From NCBI GenBank assembly GCA_035707845.1, contig DASSTP010000132.1, positions 1-6,833 on the forward strand: a stretch of DNA of 6,833 bases, written 5' to 3'. This document shows positions 1 through 5,702 of this stretch, piece by piece (position 1 is the stretch's first letter; each line of letters starts with the position of its first letter). Under the pieces are notes generated by a model that searched no databases, was not told the origin of the DNA, and worked only from the letters and a program-made list of their open reading frames with translations. A program made the position numbers and the translations under genes. Origin of the DNA: CAMLHP01 sp035707845. GTDB taxonomy: Bacteria > Gemmatimonadota > Gemmatimonadetes > Gemmatimonadales > GWC2-71-9.

Positions 1-1
1 C

Positions 2-91
2 GACTACTCCGAATTCGAAGCCAGCTTCGATTCGATGACCCTTGCCCTGGCGTCGCACATGTCTGCGCTGGCGCCTTACCGAGACAGGTGA
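2..91 (+). CDS. C-terminal end of an unidentified protein (5' truncated by window edge)
   Basis: Reading from base 2, the frame stays open for 29 codons and stops at TGA 89-91; the other two + frames stop sooner or run into pspA out of frame. The visible tail begins DYSEFEASFDSM and ends LAPYRDR. It shows no recognisable motif and is too short for a family call. The stop lies only 9 nt before the pspA ATG, and the AGGTGA that overlaps this stop is the likely ribosome binding site of pspA. The two genes are therefore probably co-transcribed. Function unknown. Confidence 0.6.
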   Translation, partial: DYSEFEASFDSMTLALASHMSALAPYRDR

Positions 92-100
92 GAGACGACG

Positions 101-862
101 ATGGGAATCTTTGACCGCTTCTCGACGCTGCTCCGGTCGAATATCAACGACCTCATCTCCCGGGCCGAAAATCCCGAGAAGATGCTGAACCAGCTGATTA
201 CCGACATGCGGACGCAGCTGGGCAAGGCCAAGACCCAGGTGGCCGGCGCCATCGCGGATGAGAAGAAGCTGGAAGCCGACGCCCAGGCCATGAAGAAACA
301 GGCCGAGGAGTGGGAGCGGCGCGCCATGCTGGCGGTACAGGAGGGACGGGACGATCTCGCCAAGCAGGCGCTCAGCCGCTACAACGAGAACCTCCAGGGT
401 GCCCAGCAGCTGCATGAGACCTGGATCAAGTCGAAGCAGGAGACCGAGGCGCTGAAGCTGTCGCTCCGCCAGCTCAACGACAAGATCGAGGAAGCCAAGC
501 GCAAGAAGAACATCCTGATCGCCCGCGCTCGCCGCGCCGAGGCGCAGCAGCGCATCCAGCAGACCATGGCGGGGATGTCCGACAAGAGCGCGTTCGAGTC
601 GTTCGAGCGGATGGCCGAGAAGATCGAGTCGAATGAGCGGAAAGCCATCGCCGCCGCCGAACTGCAGGAAGAGTTCACGGGCGACTCGCTGGCTCGCCAG
701 TTCGAGGTACTCGAGTACCACGGCAACGCCGACCAGCAGCTGCTCGAGCTGAAGCAGAAGATGGGCCTCCTCGGCGCCGGTTCGGGCAAGGACGCCAAGC
801 GCCTGGGCAAGGGCGCGGAGGACGTGCAGGATGCGGAGGTGGAGGAAGACGGAGGGGCGTGA
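101..862 (+). CDS. pspA: PspA/IM30 (Vipp1) family phage-shock protein
   Basis: 253 residues. This family comprises peripheral inner-membrane proteins related to ESCRT-III that assemble on stressed membranes and help preserve integrity and the proton gradient. The N-terminus MGIFDRFSTLLRSNINDLIS is the typical amphipathic, membrane-binding helix. It is followed by the family pattern AENPEKMLNQLITDM (residues 22-36). Residues about 25-190 are almost entirely charged heptad-like helix (EKKLEADAQAM, ALKLSLRQLNDKIEEAKRKK), the long coiled coil of PspA. The C-terminal part has EYHGNADQQLLELKQKMGLL (205-224), then an acidic, Gly-rich tail of about 29 residues that looks disordered. The length is slightly above the usual 220-230 because of that tail. 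Start ATG 101 follows AGGTGA at 86-91. No pspF, pspB or pspC is visible here, so regulation is unknown. The last codons and stop overlap the first unit of a repeat array. Confidence 0.95.
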   Translation: MGIFDRFSTLLRSNINDLISRAENPEKMLNQLITDMRTQLGKAKTQVAGAIADEKKLEADAQAMKKQAEEWERRAMLAVQEGRDDLAKQALSRYNENLQGAQQLHETWIKSKQETEALKLSLRQLNDKIEEAKRKKNILIARARRAEAQQRIQQTMAGMSDKSAFESFERMAEKIESNERKAIAAAELQEEFTGDSLARQFEVLEYHGNADQQLLELKQKMGLLGAGSGKDAKRLGKGAEDVQDAEVEEDGGA

Positions 863-888
863 GGCGTGGGGCGTGGGGCGTGGGGAGG
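854..888 (+). repeat. Heptamer repeat cluster A, left run (unit TGGGGCN)
   Basis: Five consecutive 7-nt units occur in perfect phase: GGGGCGT (854-860), GAGGCGT, GGGGCGT, GGGGCGT and GGGGAGG (882-888). The first unit supplies the last bases of pspA, and its TGA stop (860-862) straddles the first two units. The run is the 5' arm of a hairpin with the C-rich sequence at 901-916. Confidence 0.8.
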
Positions 889-922
889 TGTGTTACTATT
901 CCTCCGCCCCGCGCCCATTTTT
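876..922 (+). terminator. Probable rho-independent terminator after pspA
   Basis: The G-rich arm 876-888 can pair with 901-916: AGG with CCT next to the loop, then GGGG with CCCC, one G-T pair, then GCGGG with CCCGC, leaving a 3-nt bulge. The 12-nt loop is 889-900. The stem is followed after one A by five T (918-922). This matches a GC stem plus U tract and would end pspA transcription. The stem is built from cluster A repeats. No folding energy was computed. Confidence 0.6.
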
Positions 923-930
923 CGTACCCT

Positions 931-986
931 GAGCCCTAGGCCCAAGCCGCACGCCCTATGCCCCAAGCCCCAAGCCCCATGCCCCA
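931..986 (-). repeat. Heptamer repeat cluster A, right run (inverted, TGGGGCN read on minus strand)
   Basis: On the + strand a G recurs exactly every 7 nt from 939 to 981, in units such as AGCCCCA (966-972 and 973-979) and TGCCCCA (959-965 and 980-986), with more degenerate units upstream. Read on the minus strand the consensus is TGGGGCN, the same as the left run, with the last base varying (A, T, T, A, G). The run crosses into the DUF1611 gene: both candidate ATG starts (958 and 979) are part of repeat units. Confidence 0.8.
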
Positions 987-2049
987 ACCCCGCTTCCTCA
1001 TCCTCGCCGACGGCGACTTCGGCCCCATGACGTCGAAGACGGCCAATTCCATCATCCGCTTCCAGCCGGACCGGGTGGTGGCCGTGCTCGACAGCACCCG
1101 CGCCGGCCAGACGGTGCAGCAGGTGCTCGGCTTCGGTGGCGACACGCCCGTGGTGGGCTCGATGCTGGAAGGCCTCGAGCGAAAGCCGACCGCGGTGCTG
1201 ATCGGCATCGCGCCGGCGGGAGGACGCCTGCCCGATACCTGGCGGAGCTGGCTGGCCGACGCGCTCGACGCCGGCTGCGATATCTGGAGCGGGCTGCACA
1301 CATTCCTCACGGATGATCCGCTGCTGGTGGAACGCGCGCGGGCCAACGACTGCCGCCTGCTCGATCTCCGCCGCCCACCCACCGATCTCCCGATCGCGAG
1401 TGGCGCGGCCAAGCAGACCGACGCCTTCCGGGTGCTGACGGTGGGCACCGACTGCAACGTCGGCAAGATGACGGCACAGCTTGAACTGGTGAAATCACTC
1501 AACGGCCGCGGCGTGCCGACCCGGTTCGTTCCCACCGGGCAGACCGGCATCATGATCGAGGGGTGGGGGATCGCGGTCGACGCGGTGGTAGCCGATTTCA
1601 TCGCCGGTGCCGCCGAGCGCATTACGCTCGAAGGCGCGCGGGACGCCGACATCGTGCTGGTGGAAGGACAGGGGAGCATCAACCACCCCGGCTACTCCGG
1701 GGTGACGCTCGGCCTGCTGCATGGGAGCTGCCCCGACGCCATGATCCTCTGCCACCAGGCCACGCGCAAGTACATCGGTGACTATCGCCAGGCCTCCTGG
1801 CTCAAGATGCCGCCGCTGTCCGAATACGTTCGCCTCTATGAGACCATCGCCGCGGCAATCCATCCGTCGCGGGTCGTTGGCATCGCGCTCAACACCTATG
1901 ACCTCGACGAGGCCGCGGCACGGTCCGCCTGCGAGGCAGTTACTCGCGAGACCGGCCTGCCCGCCACCGACCCGGTGCGGTTCGACGATGCGCCGCTGGT
2001 GGATGCCATCCTGGCGGCGCGTACGTCGCGCGTGCGGCTGGCGAGCTAG
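958..2049 (+). CDS. DUF1611 family P-loop protein, D-glutamate N-acetyltransferase DgcN-like
   Basis: 363 residues from ATG 958; 356 if ATG 979 is used. The protein has two domains. The N-terminal alpha/beta part (about 12-150) begins RFLILADGDFG and has the family-like MTSKTANSIIRF (24-35). The C-terminal P-loop domain carries GTDCNVGKMT (163-172) as Walker A, VPTGQTGIMIEG (191-202), and a Walker-B-like strand ADIVLVEGQGS (230-240) followed by INHPGYSGV. This organisation resembles the DUF1611 family, whose characterised member DgcN acetylates D-glutamate in D-Glu catabolism. DgcN genes often sit beside an enolase-superfamily epimerase (DgcA type), but none is visible here, so the substrate is uncertain. 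Neither start has a Shine-Dalgarno site and both lie in repeat DNA, so residues 1-11 (MPQAPSPMPQP) are probably repeat-derived. A putative terminator upstream suggests its own promoter. Confidence 0.85.
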   Translation: MPQAPSPMPQPRFLILADGDFGPMTSKTANSIIRFQPDRVVAVLDSTRAGQTVQQVLGFGGDTPVVGSMLEGLERKPTAVLIGIAPAGGRLPDTWRSWLADALDAGCDIWSGLHTFLTDDPLLVERARANDCRLLDLRRPPTDLPIASGAAKQTDAFRVLTVGTDCNVGKMTAQLELVKSLNGRGVPTRFVPTGQTGIMIEGWGIAVDAVVADFIAGAAERITLEGARDADIVLVEGQGSINHPGYSGVTLGLLHGSCPDAMILCHQATRKYIGDYRQASWLKMPPLSEYVRLYETIAAAIHPSRVVGIALNTYDLDEAAARSACEAVTRETGLPATDPVRFDDAPLVDAILAARTSRVRLAS

Positions 2050-2054
2050 AGGGA

Positions 2055-2139
2055 CGCTGGCTTCTGGCTACTGGCTGCTGGCCCCTGAGCAGATGACTTC
2101 AGGCCGTCCAACAGCCAGCAGCCAGCGACCATCTTTTTT
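2055..2139 (+). terminator. Probable terminator after the DUF1611 gene, made of inverted heptamers
   Basis: The arm at 2055-2074 pairs with 2108-2127, with 17 of 20 positions Watson-Crick and the rest mismatch or wobble. An inner stem CCTGA (2084-2088) with TCAGG (2099-2103) would cap the loop. Six T follow at 2134-2139, six bases past the stem, a little farther than in a classic terminator. It lies just after the TAG at 2047-2049. Confidence 0.55.
2057..2126 (+). repeat. Heptamer repeat cluster B (unit CTGGCTN), inverted pair of runs
   Basis: The left run has four units in phase: CTGGCTT (2057), CTGGCTA (2064), CTGGCTG (2071) and the degenerate CTGGCCC (2078-2084). The right run has AGCCAGC twice (2113-2126), which on the minus strand reads CTGGCTG. 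Only the seventh base varies among the good copies. The runs form the arms of the terminator-like hairpin. Confidence 0.75.
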
Positions 2140-2164
2140 CGCACCGTCTCGCGCTGAATCGGTT

Positions 2165-2178
2165 GTCAATTCATTGAC
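2165..2178. promoter_or_regulatory. Perfect 6-2-6 inverted repeat upstream of the 128-residue gene (candidate operator)
   Basis: GTCAAT, TC, ATTGAC is a perfect dyad 21 nt before the ATG at 2200, in a spacer that is AT-richer than its surroundings. Its size and place suit a dimeric regulator site near a promoter. I could not find a convincing -35/-10 pair with standard spacing around it. The palindrome is seen; the operator role is inferred, and a chance palindrome is possible. Confidence 0.3.
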
Positions 2179-2199
2179 GGCATAACGTAGCATGGGGGC

Positions 2200-2586
2200 A
2201 TGGACACCGTCCTTGCCCCCGTTCGGTGTGACCTTCCGCTGGTCACCGCCCTGGCGCTGGCCGCGCCGGATCGAGTGTGCGGCGTGTGGCTCGATGCCGG
2301 CCGCCACGAGACGCCCTTCCCGGTACGCATCGCTTCGCCCTGCGGCTGGCGCACCCTCCTCATCGGCTCCGACCTCGGCGCGCTGCTCGATGTCGTCGAG
2401 CTGGCGCTGGTGGATGGGGGCGAGGGCCCCGTCCTGCTCGACGCCTCGGTGCTGCGCTCCGCTCGCGTGCTGGAAGTCGAGGGCGGGCCGTATCGCCGCT
2501 GTCTGGCGCTGGCAGGCCGCTCGCCGGAAGCGCTGCTGGCCGCCGCGCGTCCCACGTCCCGCAGCCGGATCAGCTATCTCGGTTGA
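2200..2586 (+). CDS. Hypothetical protein, 128 residues
   Basis: I do not recognise this protein. It starts MDTVLAPVRCDLPLVTALAL and ends RSRISYLG. The third codon positions are strongly G/C throughout, unlike the alternative frames over the same DNA, which supports real coding. It alternates hydrophobic and charged stretches (CGWRTLLIGSDLGALLDVVE, residues 48-67) in the manner of a small soluble alpha/beta domain. No signal peptide, clear membrane span or metal-binding cluster is visible; its Cys residues (10, 27, 48, 101) are scattered. The start at ATG 2200 is preceded by GGGGGC rather than a good Shine-Dalgarno site; an ATG at 2192 is in another frame. It follows a putative terminator and a palindrome, so it may head its own unit and be read with the downstream channel gene, 67 nt away. 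Confidence 0.7.
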   Translation: MDTVLAPVRCDLPLVTALALAAPDRVCGVWLDAGRHETPFPVRIASPCGWRTLLIGSDLGALLDVVELALVDGGEGPVLLDASVLRSARVLEVEGGPYRRCLALAGRSPEALLAAARPTSRSRISYLG

Positions 2587-2653
2587 CCTCCCCGACGGGC
2601 CATCCGTAGGTTTCGGCGCGTCACTGGCTTCGGGTCTGTCGAGGAGAATGGTC

Positions 2654-3592
2654 GTGCTGCTGCTGCCACGCTGGCTGGAAAATCTCGGGGGCTTGTTCGG
2701 AGCCGATGGAGCGCTGGTCCTCCAGAAAGCTAGCAAGGTCATCACCATCTGGCTGCTGGCATGGCTGGTGCTCGCCCTGGTGCGGCTGGTAGCCAAGCGG
2801 ATCGAAGCAGTGGTCAACGACCAGAACGAGCTCGTGACCACGGCCCGGGAGAAGCGCGGGCGCACCATTTCACAGCTGGTGCGGGGCGCGGGACGCATCG
2901 TGGTGCTGCTGGGCGCGGTCCTGCTCACGCTCAACGTGTTCATGAGCATCGCGCCGGTGCTCGCCGGTGTCGGGATCTTCGGGCTCGCCATATCCTTTGG
3001 TGCGCAGAGCCTGGTGAAGGACATCATCACCGGGTTCTTCATGCTGCTGGAGAACCAGTTTGGGGTGGGCGACGTGATCGAGGCGGGAGGCAAGAGTGGC
3101 TCGGTGGAGGAATTCACCCTGCGGCTGGTCAAGCTGCGGGCGCTCGACGGCACCCTGCACATGATCCCCAATGGCGAGATCAAGGCAGTGAGCAACATGA
3201 CGCGCGGCTGGTCACGGGCCGTCATCGATGTGGACATCGGGCATGAGACGCCTCCCGAGCGGGCCCTCGAGGTCCTGCGCGACGAGGCGCGGAAGTTCTC
3301 GAAGGATCCCAAGTACCAGTTCATTCTCGACGCTCCGCTCGAGGTCACCGGCATCGAGAGCCTGTCCCGCGAGACGTCGGTGATCCGGGTCCTGGCCAAG
3401 ACCAAGCCCGGCATGCAGTGGGGCCTGGCGCGTGACTTCCGCCTCGCCCTCAAGGAACGTCTCGACAAGGAAGGGATCAGCATTCCCTATCCCCTGCGCG
3501 CCGTCAGCATGCGGCTCGTTCCGACGGATGAGGAAGCCGCCAAGGCCATGAACCGGCTGCTGCAGCCCTCCACGACACCGGACGCCACGTGA
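2654..3592 (+). CDS. MscS-family small-conductance mechanosensitive channel
   Basis: 312 residues from GTG 2654. MscS channels open under membrane tension and release solutes during osmotic downshock. Hydrophobic spans lie at about 27-48 (ITIWLLAWLVLALVRLVAK), 80-100 (RIVVLLGAVLLTLNVFMSI) and 103-133. The third, GVGIFGLAISFGAQSLVKDI, is the Gly/Ala-rich pore helix. It is followed by the beta domain with GVGDVIEAGGKSGSVEEF (137-154) and the hallmark MIPNGEIKAVSNMTRGWSR (170-188), then an alpha/beta C-terminal domain. The length is close to the roughly 285 residues of E. coli MscS, so this is a compact three-span member. Start choice: GAGGAG (2641-2646) is 7 nt before GTG 2654 but only 1 nt before ATG 2648, so GTG is preferred; the ATG would add two residues. 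The frame is open back to 2192, but that stretch is covered by the 128-residue gene. The stop overlaps the cysS start by 4 nt. Confidence 0.92.
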   Translation: MLLLPRWLENLGGLFGADGALVLQKASKVITIWLLAWLVLALVRLVAKRIEAVVNDQNELVTTAREKRGRTISQLVRGAGRIVVLLGAVLLTLNVFMSIAPVLAGVGIFGLAISFGAQSLVKDIITGFFMLLENQFGVGDVIEAGGKSGSVEEFTLRLVKLRALDGTLHMIPNGEIKAVSNMTRGWSRAVIDVDIGHETPPERALEVLRDEARKFSKDPKYQFILDAPLEVTGIESLSRETSVIRVLAKTKPGMQWGLARDFRLALKERLDKEGISIPYPLRAVSMRLVPTDEEAAKAMNRLLQPSTTPDAT

Positions 3593-5085
3593 GTCTTCGG
3601 CTCTTCAACACGATGTCGCGCACCGTGGAACTGTTCGCCCCGATCGAACCGGGGCGGGTGGCGCTCTACGCCTGCGGTCCCACGGTCTACAACTACGCCC
3701 ACATCGGGAACTTCCGCACCTTCCTCTTCGAGGACCTGCTGCGCCGCTGGCTGGAGGCGAGCGGCTACGATGTCTTCTTCGTCATGAACCTCACCGACGT
3801 GGACGACAAGACCATCAAGGGCGCGGGGCAGGCGGGCGTGCCGCTGCGGCAGTACGTCGAGCGCTACATCACCGCATTTCATGAAGACCGGCACTATCTC
3901 CGCATTGGCGACGCGTCGGTCTACTCCCGCGCCACCGACTACATCGCGCCGATGATTGCGCTGGTGCAGGGCCTGCTCGACACGGGCATCGCCTACGTGG
4001 GCGACGACGGCTCGGTCTATTTCGCGATTGCCCGCTTTCCCGCCTACGGCAAGCTCTCGCGCCTGGACACGCGCGAGCTGAAGAGCGGCGCGAGCGAGCG
4101 GGTGTCAACCGACGAGTATGCCAAGGAGGACGCGCGCGACTTTGTGCTCTGGAAGGCGGCAAAGCCGGAGGACGAGGCGGTGGGTGCGGTGTGGGATGCG
4201 CCCTTCGGGCGGGGCCGCCCGGGATGGCACCTCGAGTGCTCGGCGATGTCGCTCAGTCTCATCAAGGAAAAGTGGGACCGGGACGTGCTCGACATCCATG
4301 CCGGCGGCGTGGACCTGATCTTTCCGCATCATGAGGACGAGATCGCGCAGAGCTGCGCGTTCACTGGTGAGGAGCGTTTCGCCAACGTATGGATGCACGG
4401 CGAATTCCTGACCCTGTCAGGCACCAAGATGTCCAAGCGCTATGGCAACATCCTCACCGCCCGCGACCTCAAGGACGAGGGCGTGGACGCCGGGACCGTG
4501 CGGCTGCTGATCTTCAACACCCATTACCGCCAGCCGCTCGACTGGAGCGATGAATCCCTGGGCCATGCCCGCGAGGGCTCCCGCCGCCTGGGCGAGATGG
4601 CCGACCGGCTCCGCCGCTCGGCCAGGCCCGAGCTTGCCGAGGATCCGGCGTTCGCCGCGGTCGCCGAGAGCTTCCGGCTGGATTTCTCGGCCGCGATGGA
4701 TGACGACCTGAATGCTCCTCGGGCGCTGGCCGCGCTCTTTGTCTTTGGGCGGGAAGCCAACCGATTGCTGGACGAGGGGAAGGTGCCGGGGGCCGAGGCC
4801 GTGGCAACGCTGGAACTTGCCGAAGCAGTGCTGGATGTATTTCCGAGCGGCACGGGGCGCGTCTCGGTGGCTCCGCGCCTCGGCGGCTCGGCGGCGCCGC
4901 TGGCCGAGACGCTTCCGGAAGCGGCCGACGAACAGGATGCCTGGGCGCTGGCGTGGGCCGAACGACGCCAGGAAGCCCGGCTGAATCGGGATTTCAAGGA
5001 GGCCGACCGGATCCGGGACCTGGTTGCCACCGCCGGCTACGAGATTCGAGACACCAAGCAGGGAGTGGAGGTCAGGAGGAAGTAA
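3589..5085 (+). CDS. cysS: Cysteinyl-tRNA synthetase
   Basis: 498 residues; a class I aminoacyl-tRNA synthetase charging tRNA-Cys in the cytoplasm. The Rossmann fold opens with ALYACGPTVYNYAHIGNFRT (25-44), holding Cys29 and the HIGH-type HIGN (38-41). PGWHLECSAM (211-220) and FPHHEDE (245-251) complete the expected zinc site: Cys29, Cys217, His247 and Glu251. The KMSKS loop is KMSKR (280-284), with the last Ser replaced by Arg but both Lys and the first Ser kept. A helical DALR-type domain spans about 350-420, then a low-complexity linker (GTGRVSVAPRLGGSAAPLAE, 421-440), then the C-terminal AWAERRQEARLNRDFKEADR segment (454-473) typical of CysRS. GTG 3589 is chosen because LRLFNT aligns with the usual CysRS N-terminus; no Shine-Dalgarno is visible. 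The GTGA overlap with the mscS stop suggests translational coupling. Confidence 0.97.
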   Translation: MSLRLFNTMSRTVELFAPIEPGRVALYACGPTVYNYAHIGNFRTFLFEDLLRRWLEASGYDVFFVMNLTDVDDKTIKGAGQAGVPLRQYVERYITAFHEDRHYLRIGDASVYSRATDYIAPMIALVQGLLDTGIAYVGDDGSVYFAIARFPAYGKLSRLDTRELKSGASERVSTDEYAKEDARDFVLWKAAKPEDEAVGAVWDAPFGRGRPGWHLECSAMSLSLIKEKWDRDVLDIHAGGVDLIFPHHEDEIAQSCAFTGEERFANVWMHGEFLTLSGTKMSKRYGNILTARDLKDEGVDAGTVRLLIFNTHYRQPLDWSDESLGHAREGSRRLGEMADRLRRSARPELAEDPAFAAVAESFRLDFSAAMDDDLNAPRALAALFVFGREANRLLDEGKVPGAEAVATLELAEAVLDVFPSGTGRVSVAPRLGGSAAPLAETLPEAADEQDAWALAWAERRQEARLNRDFKEADRIRDLVATAGYEIRDTKQGVEVRRK

Positions 5086-5096
5086 GCGGCACGGCT

Positions 5097-5152
5097 CCGA
5101 GCCGTCCAGGCGCCGAGCCGCCGAGCCGCCCAGCCGCCGAGCCATCCAGCCG
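5097..5152 (+). repeat. Octamer repeat array C (unit YCSAGCCG)
   Basis: Seven consecutive 8-nt units in phase begin 12 nt after the cysS stop: CCGAGCCG (5097, 5113, 5121), TCCAGGCG (5105), CCCAGCCG (5129), CCGAGCCA (5137) and TCCAGCCG (5145-5152). The perfect dyad ACGGCTC-C-GAGCCGT (5091-5105) lies at its left edge. No T run follows directly, so a role as an intrinsic terminator for cysS is doubtful. It differs from the other clusters in period (8, not 7) and in lacking a clear inverted run. Confidence 0.75.
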
Positions 5153-5178
5153 CCCCTAAGCCCCACTCCCTCCACCAG

Positions 5179-5207
5179 TTGACTCTATCCGATCCGCCCG
5201 CTATCAT
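5179..5207 (+). promoter_or_regulatory. Sigma70-type promoter of the tRNA-tuf operon
   Basis: TTGACT (5179-5184) and TATCAT (5202-5207) are each 5/6 matches to the consensus and are separated by exactly 17 nt. Transcription would start near 5213-5216, about 20 nt before the first tRNA. A 6-nt inverted repeat, GACTCT (5181-5186) and AGAGTC (5209-5214), brackets the core; its role is unknown. Confidence 0.75.
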
Positions 5208-5223
5208 AAGAGTCTGTCTTTTT

Positions 5224-5237
5224 CAGCCTATTGGCTG
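5224..5237 (+). other. Small leader hairpin overlapping the 5' end of the first tRNA
   Basis: CAGCC (5224-5228), loop TATT, GGCTG (5233-5237) can form a 5-bp hairpin that uses the first four bases of the tRNA-Thr acceptor stem. It would compete with the mature tRNA fold in the primary transcript. It might influence 5' processing by RNase P, or be chance. Confidence 0.3.
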
Positions 5238-5306
5238 ACGTAGCTCAAGTGGTAGAGCAGCGGTTTTGTAAACCGCCGGTTCGGGGTTCGAGTCCCCGCG
5301 TCAGCT
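5234..5306 (+). tRNA. tRNA-Thr (anticodon UGU)
   Basis: The cloverleaf is complete. The acceptor GCTGACG (5234-5240) pairs with CGTCAGC (5299-5305). The D stem is GCTC/GAGC, and the anticodon stem GCGGT/ACCGC encloses the loop TTTGTAA with anticodon TGT at 5267-5269. The T arm CGGGG-TTCGAGT-CCCCG is at 5282-5298. The discriminator base is T and no CCA is encoded. First tRNA after the promoter; equivalent in order to thrU of E. coli. Confidence 0.97.
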
Positions 5307-5343
5307 CGCTTGCGGCACAGACGGAAAGCATTGGGCAGTGCGC

Positions 5344-5427
5344 GGTGGGGTGGCCGAGTGGCTAATGGCAGCAGACTGTAAATCTGCCGGGCTATGCCCT
5401 ACGTAGGTTCGAATCCTACCCCCACCA
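5344..5427 (+). tRNA. tRNA-Tyr (anticodon GUA)
   Basis: An 84-nt class II tRNA. The acceptor GGTGGGG (5344-5350) pairs with CCCCACC (5420-5426). The anticodon stem GCAGA/TCTGC has the loop CTGTAAA with GTA at 5378-5380. A long variable arm lies at 5388-5402 with a GGGC/GCCC stem. The T arm GTAGG-TTCGAAT-CCTAC is at 5403-5419. The discriminator is A and CCA is not encoded. Equivalent in order to tyrU of E. coli. Confidence 0.96.
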
Positions 5428-5429
5428 TG

Positions 5430-5533
5430 GGTCGCAGGTCGCAGGTCACAAGCCGCGACGGGGTAGCACAGGATTCGGATGCTGAGAGCAGGTTCCGGAG
5501 CGAGCATGCGACCTGTGACGTGCGACCGTTGAC
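5430..5533 (+). repeat. Heptamer repeat cluster D (unit GTCNCAN), inverted runs between tRNA-Tyr and tRNA-Gly
   Basis: GTC recurs at 5431, 5438 and 5445 (GTCGCAG, GTCGCAG, GTCACAA). The inverted run has GAC at 5510, 5517, 5524 and 5531, again every 7 nt, ending at the base before tRNA-Gly. Both arms read GTCNCAN in one orientation. The arms 5430-5450 and 5507-5527 are complementary at 18 of 21 positions, giving a long hairpin with a loop of about 56 nt in the tRNA precursor. The loop contains no gene that I can support. Confidence 0.8.
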
Positions 5534-5606
5534 GCGGGTGTAGCTCAGTTGGTAGAGCATCAGCCTTCCAAGCTGAGGGTCGCGGGTTCGAGTCCCGTCG
5601 CCCGCT
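5534..5606 (+). tRNA. tRNA-Gly (anticodon UCC)
   Basis: The acceptor GCGGGTG (5534-5540) pairs with CGCCCGC (5599-5605), with one G-T pair. The D stem is GCTC/GAGC. The anticodon stem TCAGC/GCTGA has the loop CTTCCAA with TCC at 5567-5569. The T arm at 5582-5598 has the loop TTCGAGT. The discriminator is T, as usual for bacterial tRNA-Gly; no CCA is encoded. Equivalent in order to glyT of E. coli. Confidence 0.97.
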
Positions 5607-5619
5607 TGAACAGTGGGAC

Positions 5620-5692
<73 letters not shown>

Positions 5693-5702
5693 CTGTGAGG
5701 CA

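Noticed and set aside
379..1682. Minus-strand open frames across pspA, cluster A and the DUF1611 gene, containing GAWGLGHRACGLG
   Set aside because: The Gly/Leu/Trp/His repeats are simply the heptamer array translated; the flanking parts oppose well-supported genes.
2192..2653. Upstream extension of the mscS frame giving a 466-residue protein
   Set aside because: The added 150 or so residues are Arg-, Pro- and Ser-rich and show no channel-like features. The 128-residue frame over the same DNA has better codon bias, and a Shine-Dalgarno site lies just before GTG 2654.
2068..3483. 471-codon open frame on the minus strand opposite the 128-residue gene and mscS
   Set aside because: It is a shadow of high-GC3 coding on the + strand; it shows no family motif and is rich in Ser, Arg and Pro. 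The MscS motifs on the opposite strand are decisive.
4417..5175. 252-codon minus-strand open frame starting MEGVGLRGGWMARRLGG
   Set aside because: Its N-terminus is translated octamer array and the remainder opposes cysS.
5212..5233. T-box or other riboswitch in the tRNA operon leader
   Set aside because: The leader is only about 20 nt long and holds just a 5-bp hairpin, too small for a known riboswitch.
5301..5507. 68-codon minus-strand open frame containing GGGRIRTYVGHS
   Set aside because: It is the antisense translation of tRNA-Tyr plus repeat D, a well-known source of spurious protein calls.
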